Notes: generated by a model from the sequence alone, not told the origin. Counted from the first letter of the stretch, positions 54,752 through 62,848 are shown. The stretch: DNA of 64,000 nucleotides from Enterococcus faecium (GCF_029023785.1 NZ_CP118955.1:363501-427500); one strand, 5' to 3'. Made by a program: numbers and translations.

Positions 54752-56032
54752 TTATTTTATTTGTATATAAATCGTTTGAGAAAAACGCTGGTTTTCAATT
54801 GATGTTTCAAGGAAAAGATAAGGATTGGTCTTTGTCAATTCATCCAAGATAAACAAGCCAAGGCCTTCGTTTTTTGGATTTGTTTTTGTTGAGAACCCTT
54901 TTTGTTTCAACTGGTTTAACGGTAATGTATTTGTTGTTGTATTGATCACACGAATCATCACGGAATGATTCTTCTTGAGTATGGTCAATTCGATTTTTTT
55001 CTTCTTTGCAGCACTAGCTCCTTCAATCGCATTGTCCAAGATAATACCAAGCATACGTACAAGGTTTACCGTATGTTTCGTATCCAGTTCGATTGGCTCA
55101 GGAAAATGAAGCTGGACGATCAACCCTTTTTCCTGTGCCATCATGAGTTTTAATGACAGTAAACTACGGATCTCAGGAACTTTCATATTATCCAACATAC
55201 TTAGATTGGCCGGAAAAAGGTTCATCATCTGGCGTGTAGGTAATATCGTTTGATCATAATAAGACCGTAATCCTTCTAAGTCGCCTTCTGAAATATAGCT
55301 GTGAAGAGAAAAAAGCAGATTTTGGTAATCATGTTTGAATTCTCTCAAGTCTTGATAGTTTTTTTCTAGATCTTTGATATAATCCTGTTGCATCCTGACT
55401 TGTTGCTCTAATAACTGATCAGCTAATTTCTTATTAGAGATTTTCCAATAATAAACCAAGATGATCAGGCCAACACACAGATATAGAATGAAAAAACTCG
55501 TATTCAAAGCTAAGACATCAGGTGTTTCACCAGAAAAACGGGTATAAAAAATAATGATATAGTATGTAAATAATATCAATGTCCCGATCGTACCGATCAT
55601 ACGGCGGTCCACAGTGTGAAACCAAGTCTCTAACGATTTTTTTAAACAAAAAGCTAATAAAGCAGATAAAAAAGCGGATAAGACAATGTGAAAATACTGC
55701 AATGAATCTCCTGGTTCAATAACCGAAGATTTCAAAACAAAAAAATCGTCGATGCTTGTTAAGTGATCTCCTAAAAGCGACGTCAATAACCCAAAAGGAA
55801 GCGCGTAAACCAATTGTTGACGCGAAGTCGAAAAGAAGAAAAAAGTAAGCATCAGCATTCCTATAGCAATTAGAGCAGTAAAAATCCCTAAAATCGAATA
55901 GACCCATCCAATCAAAATACAAGAAATCAGAATGACTCCCGCAAACAGATATTTGTATCGGATGTGATGGTCAATCAATAAGATACAAATTGTGTAAATC
56001 AAATATTGCAACGCTATGGACCATAAAAACAT
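54752..56032 (-). CDS. agrC: AgrC/FsrC-like peptide-sensing histidine kinase
   Basis: 426 residues: six to seven membrane helices in 1-200, coiled linker (QLLEQQVRMQQDYIKDLEKNYQDL), phosphoacceptor His234 in REFKHDYQNLLFSLHSYI, and a GHKL ATPase with Asn334 (ILDNAIEGA) and GLGLFIL near 391. This is the HPK10 architecture of cyclic-peptide pheromone receptors. It starts 50 bases after the AgrD-like ORF. The membrane half should bind the peptide from 56082-56192. Confidence 0.92.
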   Translation of the reverse strand: MFLWSIALQYLIYTICILLIDHHIRYKYLFAGVILISCILIGWVYSILGIFTALIAIGMLMLTFFFFSTSRQQLVYALPFGLLTSLLGDHLTSIDDFFVLKSSVIEPGDSLQYFHIVLSAFLSALLAFCLKKSLETWFHTVDRRMIGTIGTLILFTYYIIIFYTRFSGETPDVLALNTSFFILYLCVGLIILVYYWKISNKKLADQLLEQQVRMQQDYIKDLEKNYQDLREFKHDYQNLLFSLHSYISEGDLEGLRSYYDQTILPTRQMMNLFPANLSMLDNMKVPEIRSLLSLKLMMAQEKGLIVQLHFPEPIELDTKHTVNLVRMLGIILDNAIEGASAAKKKKIELTILKKNHSVMIRVINTTTNTLPLNQLKQKGFSTKTNPKNEGLGLFILDELTKTNPYLFLETSIENQRFSQTIYIQIK

Positions 56033-56081
56033 AAAGTACAGCTCCCATTGATTTTTACCAAATTATAGCACAATTAGCGTA

Positions 56082-56192
56082 TTATTTTTTTAATTTTTCA
56101 GGGATTTTGAATTCAGAACTCATACCAAAGCAGCAGCCAGATACAAAAAAGTCAGATAAGTTAGTTAATTGTTTAATGATTGTTTTTTTCAT
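56082..56192 (-). CDS. agrD: AgrD-like autoinducing peptide precursor (36 residues)
   Basis: Start ATG 56192 is preceded by GGAGGAATCTTTC inside agrB; stop TAA at 56082-56084. The ORF overlaps agrB by 20 bases. Three AgrD parts are visible: an amphipathic leader (residues 1-19, MKKTIIKQLTNLSDFFVSG), a short core with Cys20 and Cys21 (CCFGMS), and an acidic/basic tail with the conserved IP motif (SEFKIPEKLKK). Aligning the tail with staphylococcal DEVEVPKEL places the cut after Ser25, so a five-membered thiolactone Cys21-Phe-Gly-Met-Ser is predicted. The N-terminal cut is unknown. Unlike E. faecalis FsrD, the ring residue is Cys rather than Ser. Confidence 0.87.
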   Translation of the reverse strand: MKKTIIKQLTNLSDFFVSGCCFGMSSEFKIPEKLKK

Positions 56193-56775
56193 GAAAGATT
56201 CCTCCAAAATTCATCAAGTAGTTTGTAATAGGAAGCAACGTAGCTATTTCTAAAACAATCCCAAGTAGCAAATAGGTAGAAAAGTAAGAAGCTGAGAAAA
56301 ATAAAGTAATGAGAGAAAAAATTAGAAACATGCTGATCGCCTTCTTTAATAATGGGGGACGTTTCTCGGGTTCAATGGGATTGATTGCTGTACCTCTTGA
56401 TCCATAGCGAAGCAGTAACAAAAAGCAGCTGATTAACAAAAAGACCATCATTGGGAAGGAGATAGTCAATTGCAGATGTTTCATCACCAAGGGAACGCCC
56501 CATAAATAAAGTAGTGTCCACAGCAGACAAACGAATTCAGAGTCGGAATGCAATCCATAAGCATATCTGCGGATGCAGATATAAGAAAGAAAGGTGATTC
56601 CTGTTTCCGCCCATGAGCCTGTCACCAGAGAAAAGACTAGAACGACCGCTAGTTTTCCAAGATTATTCAATAAAACTTCTAAGGCAAATTTTACTTGGAC
56701 ATACACCATATCTTCTTCCGATTTGTCTCCGCTGAATAAGGCTTCTAATAATTTGTTCACAACTTTATCTTTCAT
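56173..56775 (-). CDS. agrB: AgrB-like peptide-processing membrane protease
   Basis: 200 residues with about six hydrophobic segments and the AgrB catalytic pair His76 and Cys83 in RRYAYGLHSDSEFVC, spaced as in S. aureus AgrB (His77/Cys84). RBS GGAGG upstream of ATG 56775. It should cut the C-terminal tail of the AgrD-like precursor and close the thiolactone ring. First gene of agrB-D-C-A. The C-terminal end (GGIFHEKNNH) encloses the agrD ribosome site. Confidence 0.92.
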   Translation of the reverse strand: MKDKVVNKLLEALFSGDKSEEDMVYVQVKFALEVLLNNLGKLAVVLVFSLVTGSWAETGITFLSYICIRRYAYGLHSDSEFVCLLWTLLYLWGVPLVMKHLQLTISFPMMVFLLISCFLLLLRYGSRGTAINPIEPEKRPPLLKKAISMFLIFSLITLFFSASYFSTYLLLGIVLEIATLLPITNYLMNFGGIFHEKNNH

Positions 56776-57019
56776 CTCATACGTACCTCCACCACAAATT
56801 TTATGCTAAAAAAAATAAAAAACGTCTTTTGTTTCATAAAAAGTGGTTTTGACATCAAAACCGTCATGATCTCCTAAAAAAATCTTCGTTTTCCAAGAAC
56901 CTTACCAAAAAAAGTGACAGTTTTGATACGAAAAGTACTTTTTATGACAAGTTTGTGCTTTTTCGAGTGATTTATGTTAAAAAATTACTGACCTTATAAA
57001 AGGTGATGGAGGGATTCTT
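56776..57019. promoter_or_regulatory. Divergent control region of the agr-like locus
   Basis: AT-rich 244 bases between agrB (minus) and a DUF2187 gene (plus). It holds a perfect dyad GGTTTTGA-CA-TCAAAACC (56845-56862) and the 13-base motif GACRGTTTTGATR once on each strand (plus 56916-56928; minus 56866-56854), facing outward. These resemble LytTR half-sites (consensus ACNGTT) but the usual 21-22 base direct spacing was not found. No -35/-10 pair was clear. Confidence 0.5.
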
Positions 57020-57226
57020 ATGGAAAATGAACAATTGTTTGAAGTCGGCGAAACATATGCATTTAAATCTGATTTATTTGAATCACCAATAAAAGGAAAA
57101 ATAGAAAAAATCTATGAAAATAGTGTGATGATACGTGTCATGAAATGCGCAGTAGAAGACAATGATACCGCTCATAATCTGCACTGGCAGTTAGTTGTAC
57201 GCAAATCAAGTACAATAGAAGAATAA
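57020..57226 (+). CDS. DUF2187-family small protein
   Basis: 68 residues; TGGAGGG eight bases before ATG 57020. Sequence VGETYAFKSDLFESPIKGKIEKIYENSVMIRVMK ... VVRKSSTIEE follows the DUF2187 (YkvS-like) pattern, a small KOW/SH3-like beta fold of unknown function. It is transcribed divergently from the agr-like operon, so common control is possible. Confidence 0.72.
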   Translation: MENEQLFEVGETYAFKSDLFESPIKGKIEKIYENSVMIRVMKCAVEDNDTAHNLHWQLVVRKSSTIEE

Positions 57227-57253
57227 AAACAGATAAAATGTTGAGAGCATAAA

Positions 57254-57370
57254 GAGGTTGTGAGTCTCCCGTTTAGCTCTGAGTTACAAGGAATAATGTT
57301 AAAAAACAGCTTTTCATGTTTTATGAATATTGCCTTGTGACCGAGGTGTTGGCAGGAGAATACTGTTTAT
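57254..57370 (+). repeat. Variant repeat unit
   Basis: GAGGTTGTGAGTCTCCCG ... GGCAGGAGAATACTG. It closely matches the variant unit at 20221-20338 and shares its following spacer and terminator. It occupies the middle of the 57227-57549 gap. Confidence 0.8.
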
Positions 57371-57375
57371 TTGAA

Positions 57376-57413
57376 AAAAGGGCTGCGACAAGACTTTTGT
57401 CACAGCCTTTATT
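57376..57413 (+). terminator. Terminator capping the variant repeat
   Basis: AAGGGCTG..GACAA pairs with TTGTCACAGCCTTT, followed by T-rich sequence, nearly the same as at 20343-20392. Confidence 0.78.
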
Positions 57414-57549
57414 TTCATGAATAGGAGTTACTTTTGGCTACTTTTAGAGAAGTAGCTTTTAAGGAGCAGATAAAGTCAAGGCTTTTATTTCTATAAATGA
57501 AGTAGTAAAATGAAGAACAGATTTTATTACAGGAAGGATGCCGATAATT

Positions 57550-58257
57550 GTGATCATTGTTGCAGGAACGATCGGTGCAGGGAAAAGCACACTAACTGAA
57601 ATGCTTGCCCAAGATTTAGAAACAAAACCTTTTTATGAGAACGTGGAAGATAATGAAGTATTGCCGCTATTTTATTCTAATCCAGAAAAGTATACTTTTT
57701 TATTACAGATTTTCTTTTTGAACAAACGCTTTTTGGCAATCAAAGATGCTTTCAGCCATGATGACAACGTACTAGACCGCTCCATCTACGAAGATAGTAT
57801 GCTGTTTCATTTGAATGCAGATTTAGGGCGTGTTTCTGAAGTAGAAGTAAAGCAGTATGAAGGTCTTTTAGAAACGATGCTGAAGGAGTTAGAAGAAATT
57901 TCGCCACAAAAGAAACCAGATCTACTGGTTTATATTCGTGTATCCTTTGAAACTATGTTAGCGAGAATCAAAAAAAGAGGCCGGGAATATGAACAGCTAG
58001 AACAAGATCCTGAACTCTATTCCTACTATAAAGAACTCAATCGACGATACGAAGAGTGGTATGAACAGTTTGATATATGTCCCAAAATAGTGATCGATGG
58101 GGACAAATATGATTTCGTAGCCGATCCGGCATGTGGAGAACAAATCGTACAAGAAATCAAGATGCGGGCAAAGAAAATGACAGAAGAGGCAGATGCCCAG
58201 TCGATCCGCTACACTACAAATAACCCGAAAGCAAAGGGAATCTTTACAACTAAATAA
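57550..58257 (+). CDS. Deoxynucleoside kinase
   Basis: 235 residues from GTG 57550. The in-frame ATG 57538 directly abuts AGGAAGG and is therefore less likely, though not excluded. P-loop VAGTIGAGKSTL at the N terminus, the DRS motif DRSIYEDSMLF, and the lid arginines IKKRGREYEQLEQD, as in bacterial deoxyadenosine/deoxyguanosine kinases. It phosphorylates salvaged deoxynucleosides. The C-terminal tail after about 205 is hydrophilic and less conserved. Confidence 0.85.
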   Translation: MIIVAGTIGAGKSTLTEMLAQDLETKPFYENVEDNEVLPLFYSNPEKYTFLLQIFFLNKRFLAIKDAFSHDDNVLDRSIYEDSMLFHLNADLGRVSEVEVKQYEGLLETMLKELEEISPQKKPDLLVYIRVSFETMLARIKKRGREYEQLEQDPELYSYYKELNRRYEEWYEQFDICPKIVIDGDKYDFVADPACGEQIVQEIKMRAKKMTEEADAQSIRYTTNNPKAKGIFTTK

Positions 58258-58260
58258 TAT

Positions 58261-58326
58261 AAAAACTAAGCAAATTGCTCACTCGCAGATATTTCTCTGT
58301 GAGCAGCATCTTGCTTAGTTTTTTTG
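58261..58326. terminator. Bidirectional terminator
   Basis: AAAAACTAAGCAA (58261-58273) pairs with TTGCTTAGTTTTT (58311-58323), with an inner GCTCAC/GTGAGC stem, between convergent genes. Confidence 0.87.
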
Positions 58327-58337
58327 ATTCATTGAGA

Positions 58338-59021
58338 TCAAATAGTGAACCGATTCGTATGATAAAATTGCCATAAATGAAATGTCTGAGTGAGGGCCAT
58401 GATCAAAAATAAAATGGAAACGATCAAAATCGAATGGGCGCCAAACAGATGATGACAGAAAACAAGGACAATAGCTCCTGCGATAAAGGCAAGAACGACA
58501 CTTAGATAGTGGAAAAATCGATCAAAATCTGCTTTTTCTTTAGAAATACAATAATCATATAAGTTCGTTGCTACCCCTTTTAAATTTCCAGTTGTAAATA
58601 AATTAGTGTAGGCACGCCCGTTGATTTTATCAAAAGCTACCCACTGGATCGATGCAGTAAAAGCAATCAAAATCGTTACTAATGCGGGATGCTCATGGAC
58701 GGGTGTCAAACTAACAAAGAAAAAAATCACTGCTTCATAATATAGAACAAACAAGCGCCAGAAATGTTTTTCTTTTTTTCTAAAATAATCAATTAGATAC
58801 TTTGTTAGAAGAATCCCTAAGAAAAAGAAAAGGGTAGACAATACTTTTTTACCAACACTTAGCCATTCTCCGTCAAATGCTTGGATGATCGATAGAATGA
58901 TATTGCCAGTTTGAGCAGAGGCAAAAGCACCATATTGGATATAAGTATAACTGTCCATGGCTCCTCCGATAAATGTCAGCAAAAGTCCTATTGTACGCCC
59001 CTCGTGAAAGGAAGTCTGCAT
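58338..59021 (-). CDS. DUF1275 (YoaK-like) membrane protein
   Basis: 227 residues from ATG 59021, seven bases after AAGGTGAT; the ATG at 59030 sits too close to that site. Six hydrophobic segments and the family start GLLLTFIGGAMDSYTYIQYGAFASAQTGNIILSI, with the second repeat RAYTNLFTTGNLKGVATNLYDY. Transport role of the family is unknown. Confidence 0.83.
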   Translation of the reverse strand: MQTSFHEGRTIGLLLTFIGGAMDSYTYIQYGAFASAQTGNIILSIIQAFDGEWLSVGKKVLSTLFFFLGILLTKYLIDYFRKKEKHFWRLFVLYYEAVIFFFVSLTPVHEHPALVTILIAFTASIQWVAFDKINGRAYTNLFTTGNLKGVATNLYDYCISKEKADFDRFFHYLSVVLAFIAGAIVLVFCHHLFGAHSILIVSILFLIMALTQTFHLWQFYHTNRFTI

Positions 59022-59238
59022 TTTTTTCATCACCTTTTATGAATATTTTTGTCTTCCTTATCTTAGCATAAACGATTGAAAAAAAGGAAAAATTTTCAGA
59101 AAACTAAAATCATATCGCTTCCCATTTTCATTTTTAGAAAGGTCTGTTAGTATAAAGAAAAAATAGACAACGAAACTTTAAATAACCAACTTGAAATAAA
59201 CAAATTCAAAGAAGAAAGATGGGAAGGAAATCAATCAG

Positions 59239-61425
59239 TTGAATGAAAAAGAAATTCTCCGATTACAAAAAGAATTGAAACGCTGGGAGAACAAGTATAA
59301 AAAGCTTCAACAAGTCTTTCGGCTACAAGAAGAAATCATTGCTACCTATGAAGCGGCTTATGGCGAAGCACCCGGACTTATTGAGGAAGAAGTACAAGTA
59401 AAAGAAAGTGAAGGAAACAGCTCTTTCTTTAAAATGATGGAGAAACGTTCCTATAATCGCTTCAATCAAGAACAAAAAGCAGCTATCACATATGATATGA
59501 AGAAACATCTTCGAATCATAGCAGGAGCTGGGAGCGGCAAAACGCAAACAATCTGTGCAAAAGCTGTTTATCTGATGACGCAAAAACAAGTAGACGAAGA
59601 ACGCATACTAATGATCACTTTTACAAGGAACGCTGCAAATGAACTAAAAAAACGAGTAGATAATTTCAGCCAGAGAAAAACCGCTGTCCATATCGGAACA
59701 TTCCATAGTATCTTTTTTAGGATATACAATGAAATTTGTCGAAAATTTCCTGAAGTAGCAATGCAAGGAATACAAGGAGACTTTTCAAAGGATACTGCAC
59801 AAAAAGTGAATGCTGTTTTGCAACAGCTGATACGTAAATATAATCTTTATATATTTGATCAATATGGAGAAAAAACGATTGCTTCTCGGTTAGACTATTG
59901 GCAGAATATGAACCTTTCAGTAGAAGAAATGGTTCAGTTAGTTAAAGAAAAATATGATTCCATTGATAAGAATGCACGACAGCCGATATCAGAACGACTG
60001 TATGGATTGCTCACGGAACTCCAAGAACAAAAAAGAAGCCAGCAATTGCTAGAGTTCAATGATGTACTCCAAAATCTGAAAAGCGCTTTGGAGAATGAGG
60101 AGATCCAGCATTATATCGGCCAAAAATATGATTATCTATTCATTGATGAATTTCAAGATACTAATCCACTTCAATGGGAAATCGTGAAACGGATGACAAA
60201 GGAAAACAGGATCAAGTTGATTGTTGTTGGAGATGATGATCAGAGTATCTATGGATTCAGAGGATCAGAGCCAGCATACATCAAGAACTTTGAAAAAGAA
60301 TATCCTACCAAAACTCTTTTCTTATTAACTAATTATCGTTCTCGGGCAGCTATTGTCCAAGGAGCAAATAGATTGATCAGCTATAATAAAAATGATCGGA
60401 TACCAAAGGCGATGATTCCAGCACAAAAAGAAGCAGGTGTTATGGAAGCCTATTTGTTTTCTGATACTAAAGCAGAAAGTCAGTGGCTAATCAAACAAAT
60501 TCAGACATTTATTCAAAAAAATGGGAAATATAAGGAATCAATCATATTATACCGATCAGCTTCACAAACGCAGCAGCTTGTCCAATCTCTGCTGAAAACG
60601 AATATTCCTTTTGTACTGGAAGCAGATAGTCCATATGAAGGTATCTTTGGTATCAAGTCTTTCCAACATTTCTATCAAAAAATTGTTCATTGGCAAACAG
60701 CACTGAATCTGCAAAAGAAAAATCAGGCCTACCAGCAATTGCTCCGGCAGCTGATGGCAGACTGCTACCTGAAAAAAAGTGAATGCGATCAATACTTTTC
60801 TCCTAAATATCAAAATATAGCCGTTGCAGATTATATTTTGTCGATAAGCCCCAATTTAAAATCGAAATCTGCAGAAATCCGAGAGTTTGAGGAAGCGTTG
60901 CGTAAAACAGACCAGCATCAAGAAATCTATTCGCTTGTTCAAAGCTATCTTCATCTGCCACGTATAGCTAAGGAAATCGACCAGAGTGATCAAGAATGGA
61001 TACGAGAAGAAGTAAAGCAGCATGCTACTTTCAGAAGACTCCAAGCCTTATCGCAAGAAACCCAAGCGACAGCTAAAGAATTAAAAACCCGCTTGATTGC
61101 TTACAGACAAGGAAAACTTGATGCACTATGTATCCAGAGCATTCACAAAAGTAAAGGTCTTAGTTACCGAAATGTCTTTTTGATTGGTTGTAACGAAGGA
61201 AGTTTGCCTTATAACGGAGCGACAGAAAAGAAAGTAATCGACTTTAATGAAATAAAAGCAGAACCAGTGACGACGATAGAAGAAGAACGAAGACTATTTT
61301 ATGTTGCGATGACTAGAGCAAGAAATCGTCTGTATCTATGTGTACCTCAAATGAAAAATTCAAGAAAATTGAAAGTATCGAGATTTATCAAAGAAACCGG
61401 GAGTCGTGTGAAAAAAGGAAAGTGA
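59239..61425 (+). CDS. UvrD/PcrA-like SF1 DNA helicase
   Basis: 728 residues from TTG 59239. N-terminal coiled coil (1-45, EILRLQKELKRWENKYKKLQQ), then helicase motifs: Q region FNQEQKAA, Walker A IAGAGSGKTQT, Ia MITFTRNAANELKKR, II LFIDEFQDTN, III VVGDDDQSIYGFRG, IV NYRS, V IHKSKGLSYRNVFLIG, VI VAMTRARNRLYL. A 3'-5' ATP-dependent translocase, smaller than or different from housekeeping PcrA because of the added coiled coil and divergent 2B region. It stands alone; DNA repair or recombination role is inferred. Confidence 0.87.
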   Translation: MNEKEILRLQKELKRWENKYKKLQQVFRLQEEIIATYEAAYGEAPGLIEEEVQVKESEGNSSFFKMMEKRSYNRFNQEQKAAITYDMKKHLRIIAGAGSGKTQTICAKAVYLMTQKQVDEERILMITFTRNAANELKKRVDNFSQRKTAVHIGTFHSIFFRIYNEICRKFPEVAMQGIQGDFSKDTAQKVNAVLQQLIRKYNLYIFDQYGEKTIASRLDYWQNMNLSVEEMVQLVKEKYDSIDKNARQPISERLYGLLTELQEQKRSQQLLEFNDVLQNLKSALENEEIQHYIGQKYDYLFIDEFQDTNPLQWEIVKRMTKENRIKLIVVGDDDQSIYGFRGSEPAYIKNFEKEYPTKTLFLLTNYRSRAAIVQGANRLISYNKNDRIPKAMIPAQKEAGVMEAYLFSDTKAESQWLIKQIQTFIQKNGKYKESIILYRSASQTQQLVQSLLKTNIPFVLEADSPYEGIFGIKSFQHFYQKIVHWQTALNLQKKNQAYQQLLRQLMADCYLKKSECDQYFSPKYQNIAVADYILSISPNLKSKSAEIREFEEALRKTDQHQEIYSLVQSYLHLPRIAKEIDQSDQEWIREEVKQHATFRRLQALSQETQATAKELKTRLIAYRQGKLDALCIQSIHKSKGLSYRNVFLIGCNEGSLPYNGATEKKVIDFNEIKAEPVTTIEEERRLFYVAMTRARNRLYLCVPQMKNSRKLKVSRFIKETGSRVKKGK

Positions 61426-61431
61426 TAGAAG

Positions 61432-61557
61432 AGAGGGTGTGACAGAAGTGGTCAGTTTCAAGAAAGAAGAAGGAATGTACGAAAATTGCTTCTCAAATTT
61501 TTGTGAAATTTCAGCTTATTTTCGAAGAAGCTATTTCTGGAACACAGTTTATTCGGA
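61432..61557 (+). repeat. Intergenic repeat, type II copy 2
   Basis: AGAGGGTGTGACAGAAG, then AAAATTGCTTCTCAAATTTT, GTGAAATTTCAGCTTATTTT, CGAAGAAG and TTTCTGG, collinear with the copy at 2712-2886. It ends in ACACAGTTTATTCGG, which recalls the end of the GAGGTTGTGA units (AACACCGTTTATTCG). Confidence 0.68.
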
Positions 61558-61558
61558 A

Positions 61559-61600
61559 AAGGGAGGTGTGACAAGAATTTTGTCACACCTCCCTTATTTA
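61559..61600 (+). terminator. Terminator of the helicase gene
   Basis: AAGGGAGGTGTGACAA (61559-61574) pairs perfectly with TTGTCACACCTCCCTT (61580-61595). The remaining 61601-61771 is AT-rich with no gene seen. Confidence 0.88.
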
Positions 61601-61771
61601 TTTTGAAAATGAGAATACTATTATCAAAATAGAGAATATATAGAAAAATTCTCATTATTCAAACGTAAATAATCAGTTATTTTGATTTTTTTTTATATTT
61701 TATTAGCTAATAATTGGTATTTTAAAAGAAATTACTGTAGAATTGGATTATAATTAAAAAGGAGTGAGAAA

Positions 61772-62182
61772 ATGATAAAAGTATATACTTCGCCTAGCTG
61801 TACTTCCTGTAGAAAAGCAAGAGCATGGTTGCAAGCGAATCAACTTGAATTTGAAGAGAAGAATATTTTTGCCGAACCGTTAACAGAAAGTGAGATCAAA
61901 AAGATCTTGGCAGCGACTGAAGGAGGAGTTCAAGATATTATTTCCACTCGGTCGAAAATTTACGAAAAGCTGGGCATAGATTTTAACGAATTAACTTTAA
62001 AGCAAATGATCGTCTTATTCAAAGAATATCCTTCATTATTGAGACGACCTATTTTGATTGATGAAAAAAGAATACTAATCGGATTTAATGAAGATGAGAT
62101 CCGGTCATTTGTCCCTCGTGAAATTCGATGTGTTGCCAGAAATCTGATCTATTTACAAAACAATAACATCTTAAATTCATAG
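61772..62182 (+). CDS. Spx/ArsC-family regulator with intact CXXC
   Basis: 136 residues; AAGGAGTGAGAAA before ATG 61772. The redox switch Cys10-Cys13 (SPSCTSCRKARAWL) and the Spx marks STRSKIYEKL, LLRRPILIDEKRILIGFNEDEIRSFVPRE are present, so it should bind the RNA polymerase alpha C-terminal domain like Spx. It is a paralogue candidate rather than certainly the housekeeping spx. A second Spx-like gene follows after 13 bases. Confidence 0.85.
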   Translation: MIKVYTSPSCTSCRKARAWLQANQLEFEEKNIFAEPLTESEIKKILAATEGGVQDIISTRSKIYEKLGIDFNELTLKQMIVLFKEYPSLLRRPILIDEKRILIGFNEDEIRSFVPREIRCVARNLIYLQNNNILNS

Positions 62183-62195
62183 GGAGGGAGCCTTC

Positions 62196-62552
62196 GTGGA
62201 AGTGAAAGTCTATGGATCAGCGCACTGTGTAACAAGTCTGAAGGCGAAACAATGGTTAGAACACCATCAATTGCCTTATCAATTTGTTGACTTAGAAGAA
62301 CGCGATCTAAGTACAGAAGAAGCAGAAGAATTATGCAGTTTTGAAGAAGTGCAAGCAGAACAGCTATTTGCGACTTGGTCTGAGGCTTTTCACAACATTG
62401 CGATTGACCTTTCCTGTGTAGGAAAAAAACAACTGATTTTTTTATGCACACAACATACCAATCTCCTCAGACGTCCTTTGATTATTATCGATGAAGTTCT
62501 ATTTATTGGATACAATGAGCAGTTGATGGAACAGCTTATCTTAAATAAATAG
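62196..62552 (+). CDS. Divergent Spx/ArsC-like protein lacking the CXXC pair
   Basis: 118 residues from GTG 62196, seven bases after GGAGGG. Thioredoxin-fold start VKVYGSAHCVTSLKAKQWL with only Cys11 (CVTS, second Cys replaced by Ser14), and the ending LLRRPLIIIDEVLFIGYNEQLMEQLI. It is shorter than Spx and lacks the C-terminal RNA-polymerase tail. Organised as a two-gene unit with the preceding Spx-like gene, perhaps as a modulator (inference). Confidence 0.8.
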   Translation: MEVKVYGSAHCVTSLKAKQWLEHHQLPYQFVDLEERDLSTEEAEELCSFEEVQAEQLFATWSEAFHNIAIDLSCVGKKQLIFLCTQHTNLLRRPLIIIDEVLFIGYNEQLMEQLILNK

Positions 62553-62604
62553 ACTTTAACTGTTTTAATCAAGTCACTGAGCATTTCATACAGTTGTAAC
62601 AGTC

Positions 62605-62642
62605 GAACACTTAGCATCAAGCGTGTTATGTGTTCTTTTTTT
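62605..62642 (+). terminator. Probable terminator of the spx-like pair
   Basis: GAACAC (62605-62610) pairs with GTGTTC (62630-62635), followed by seven T. The stem is short, with further pairing possible inside. Confidence 0.55.
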
Positions 62643-62727
62643 GACTTTATTTTTCTACTATAGAGACATGCTCAATTTATGTGGTCAAAATTCAAATCTA
62701 GGTGGGGATATAGAGTTAAAAATATAT

Positions 62728-62756
62728 TGACATGTGTAAATTTACATGATATATTC
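62728..62756 (+). promoter_or_regulatory. rrn promoter 1
   Basis: TTGACA (62728-62733), 17 bases, TATATT (62751-62756). First of four tandem promoters before the 16S gene. Confidence 0.72.
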
Positions 62757-62819
62757 ATTTCTGTTGTTTTAAGTAGCAAAGCAATAAAATAGTATTTTAA
62801 AAAACATATAAAATAGTTG

Positions 62820-62848
62820 TTGACATGTTAGAAATGACATGATAAGAT
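62820..62848 (+). promoter_or_regulatory. rrn promoter 2
   Basis: TTGACA (62820-62825), 17 bases, TAAGAT (62843-62848). Confidence 0.65.

Noticed and set aside
53950..56800. Assigning the locus to the E. faecalis fsr system
   Set aside because: In fsr the pheromone is encoded by fsrD and cyclised through Ser; here the core has Cys and no gelE/sprE proteases follow, so Agr-like is the better name.
10404..57370. Insertion sequences as the source of the repeats
   Set aside because: No transposase fragment, target-site duplication or IS-like terminal repeat could be recognised around any cluster by eye.
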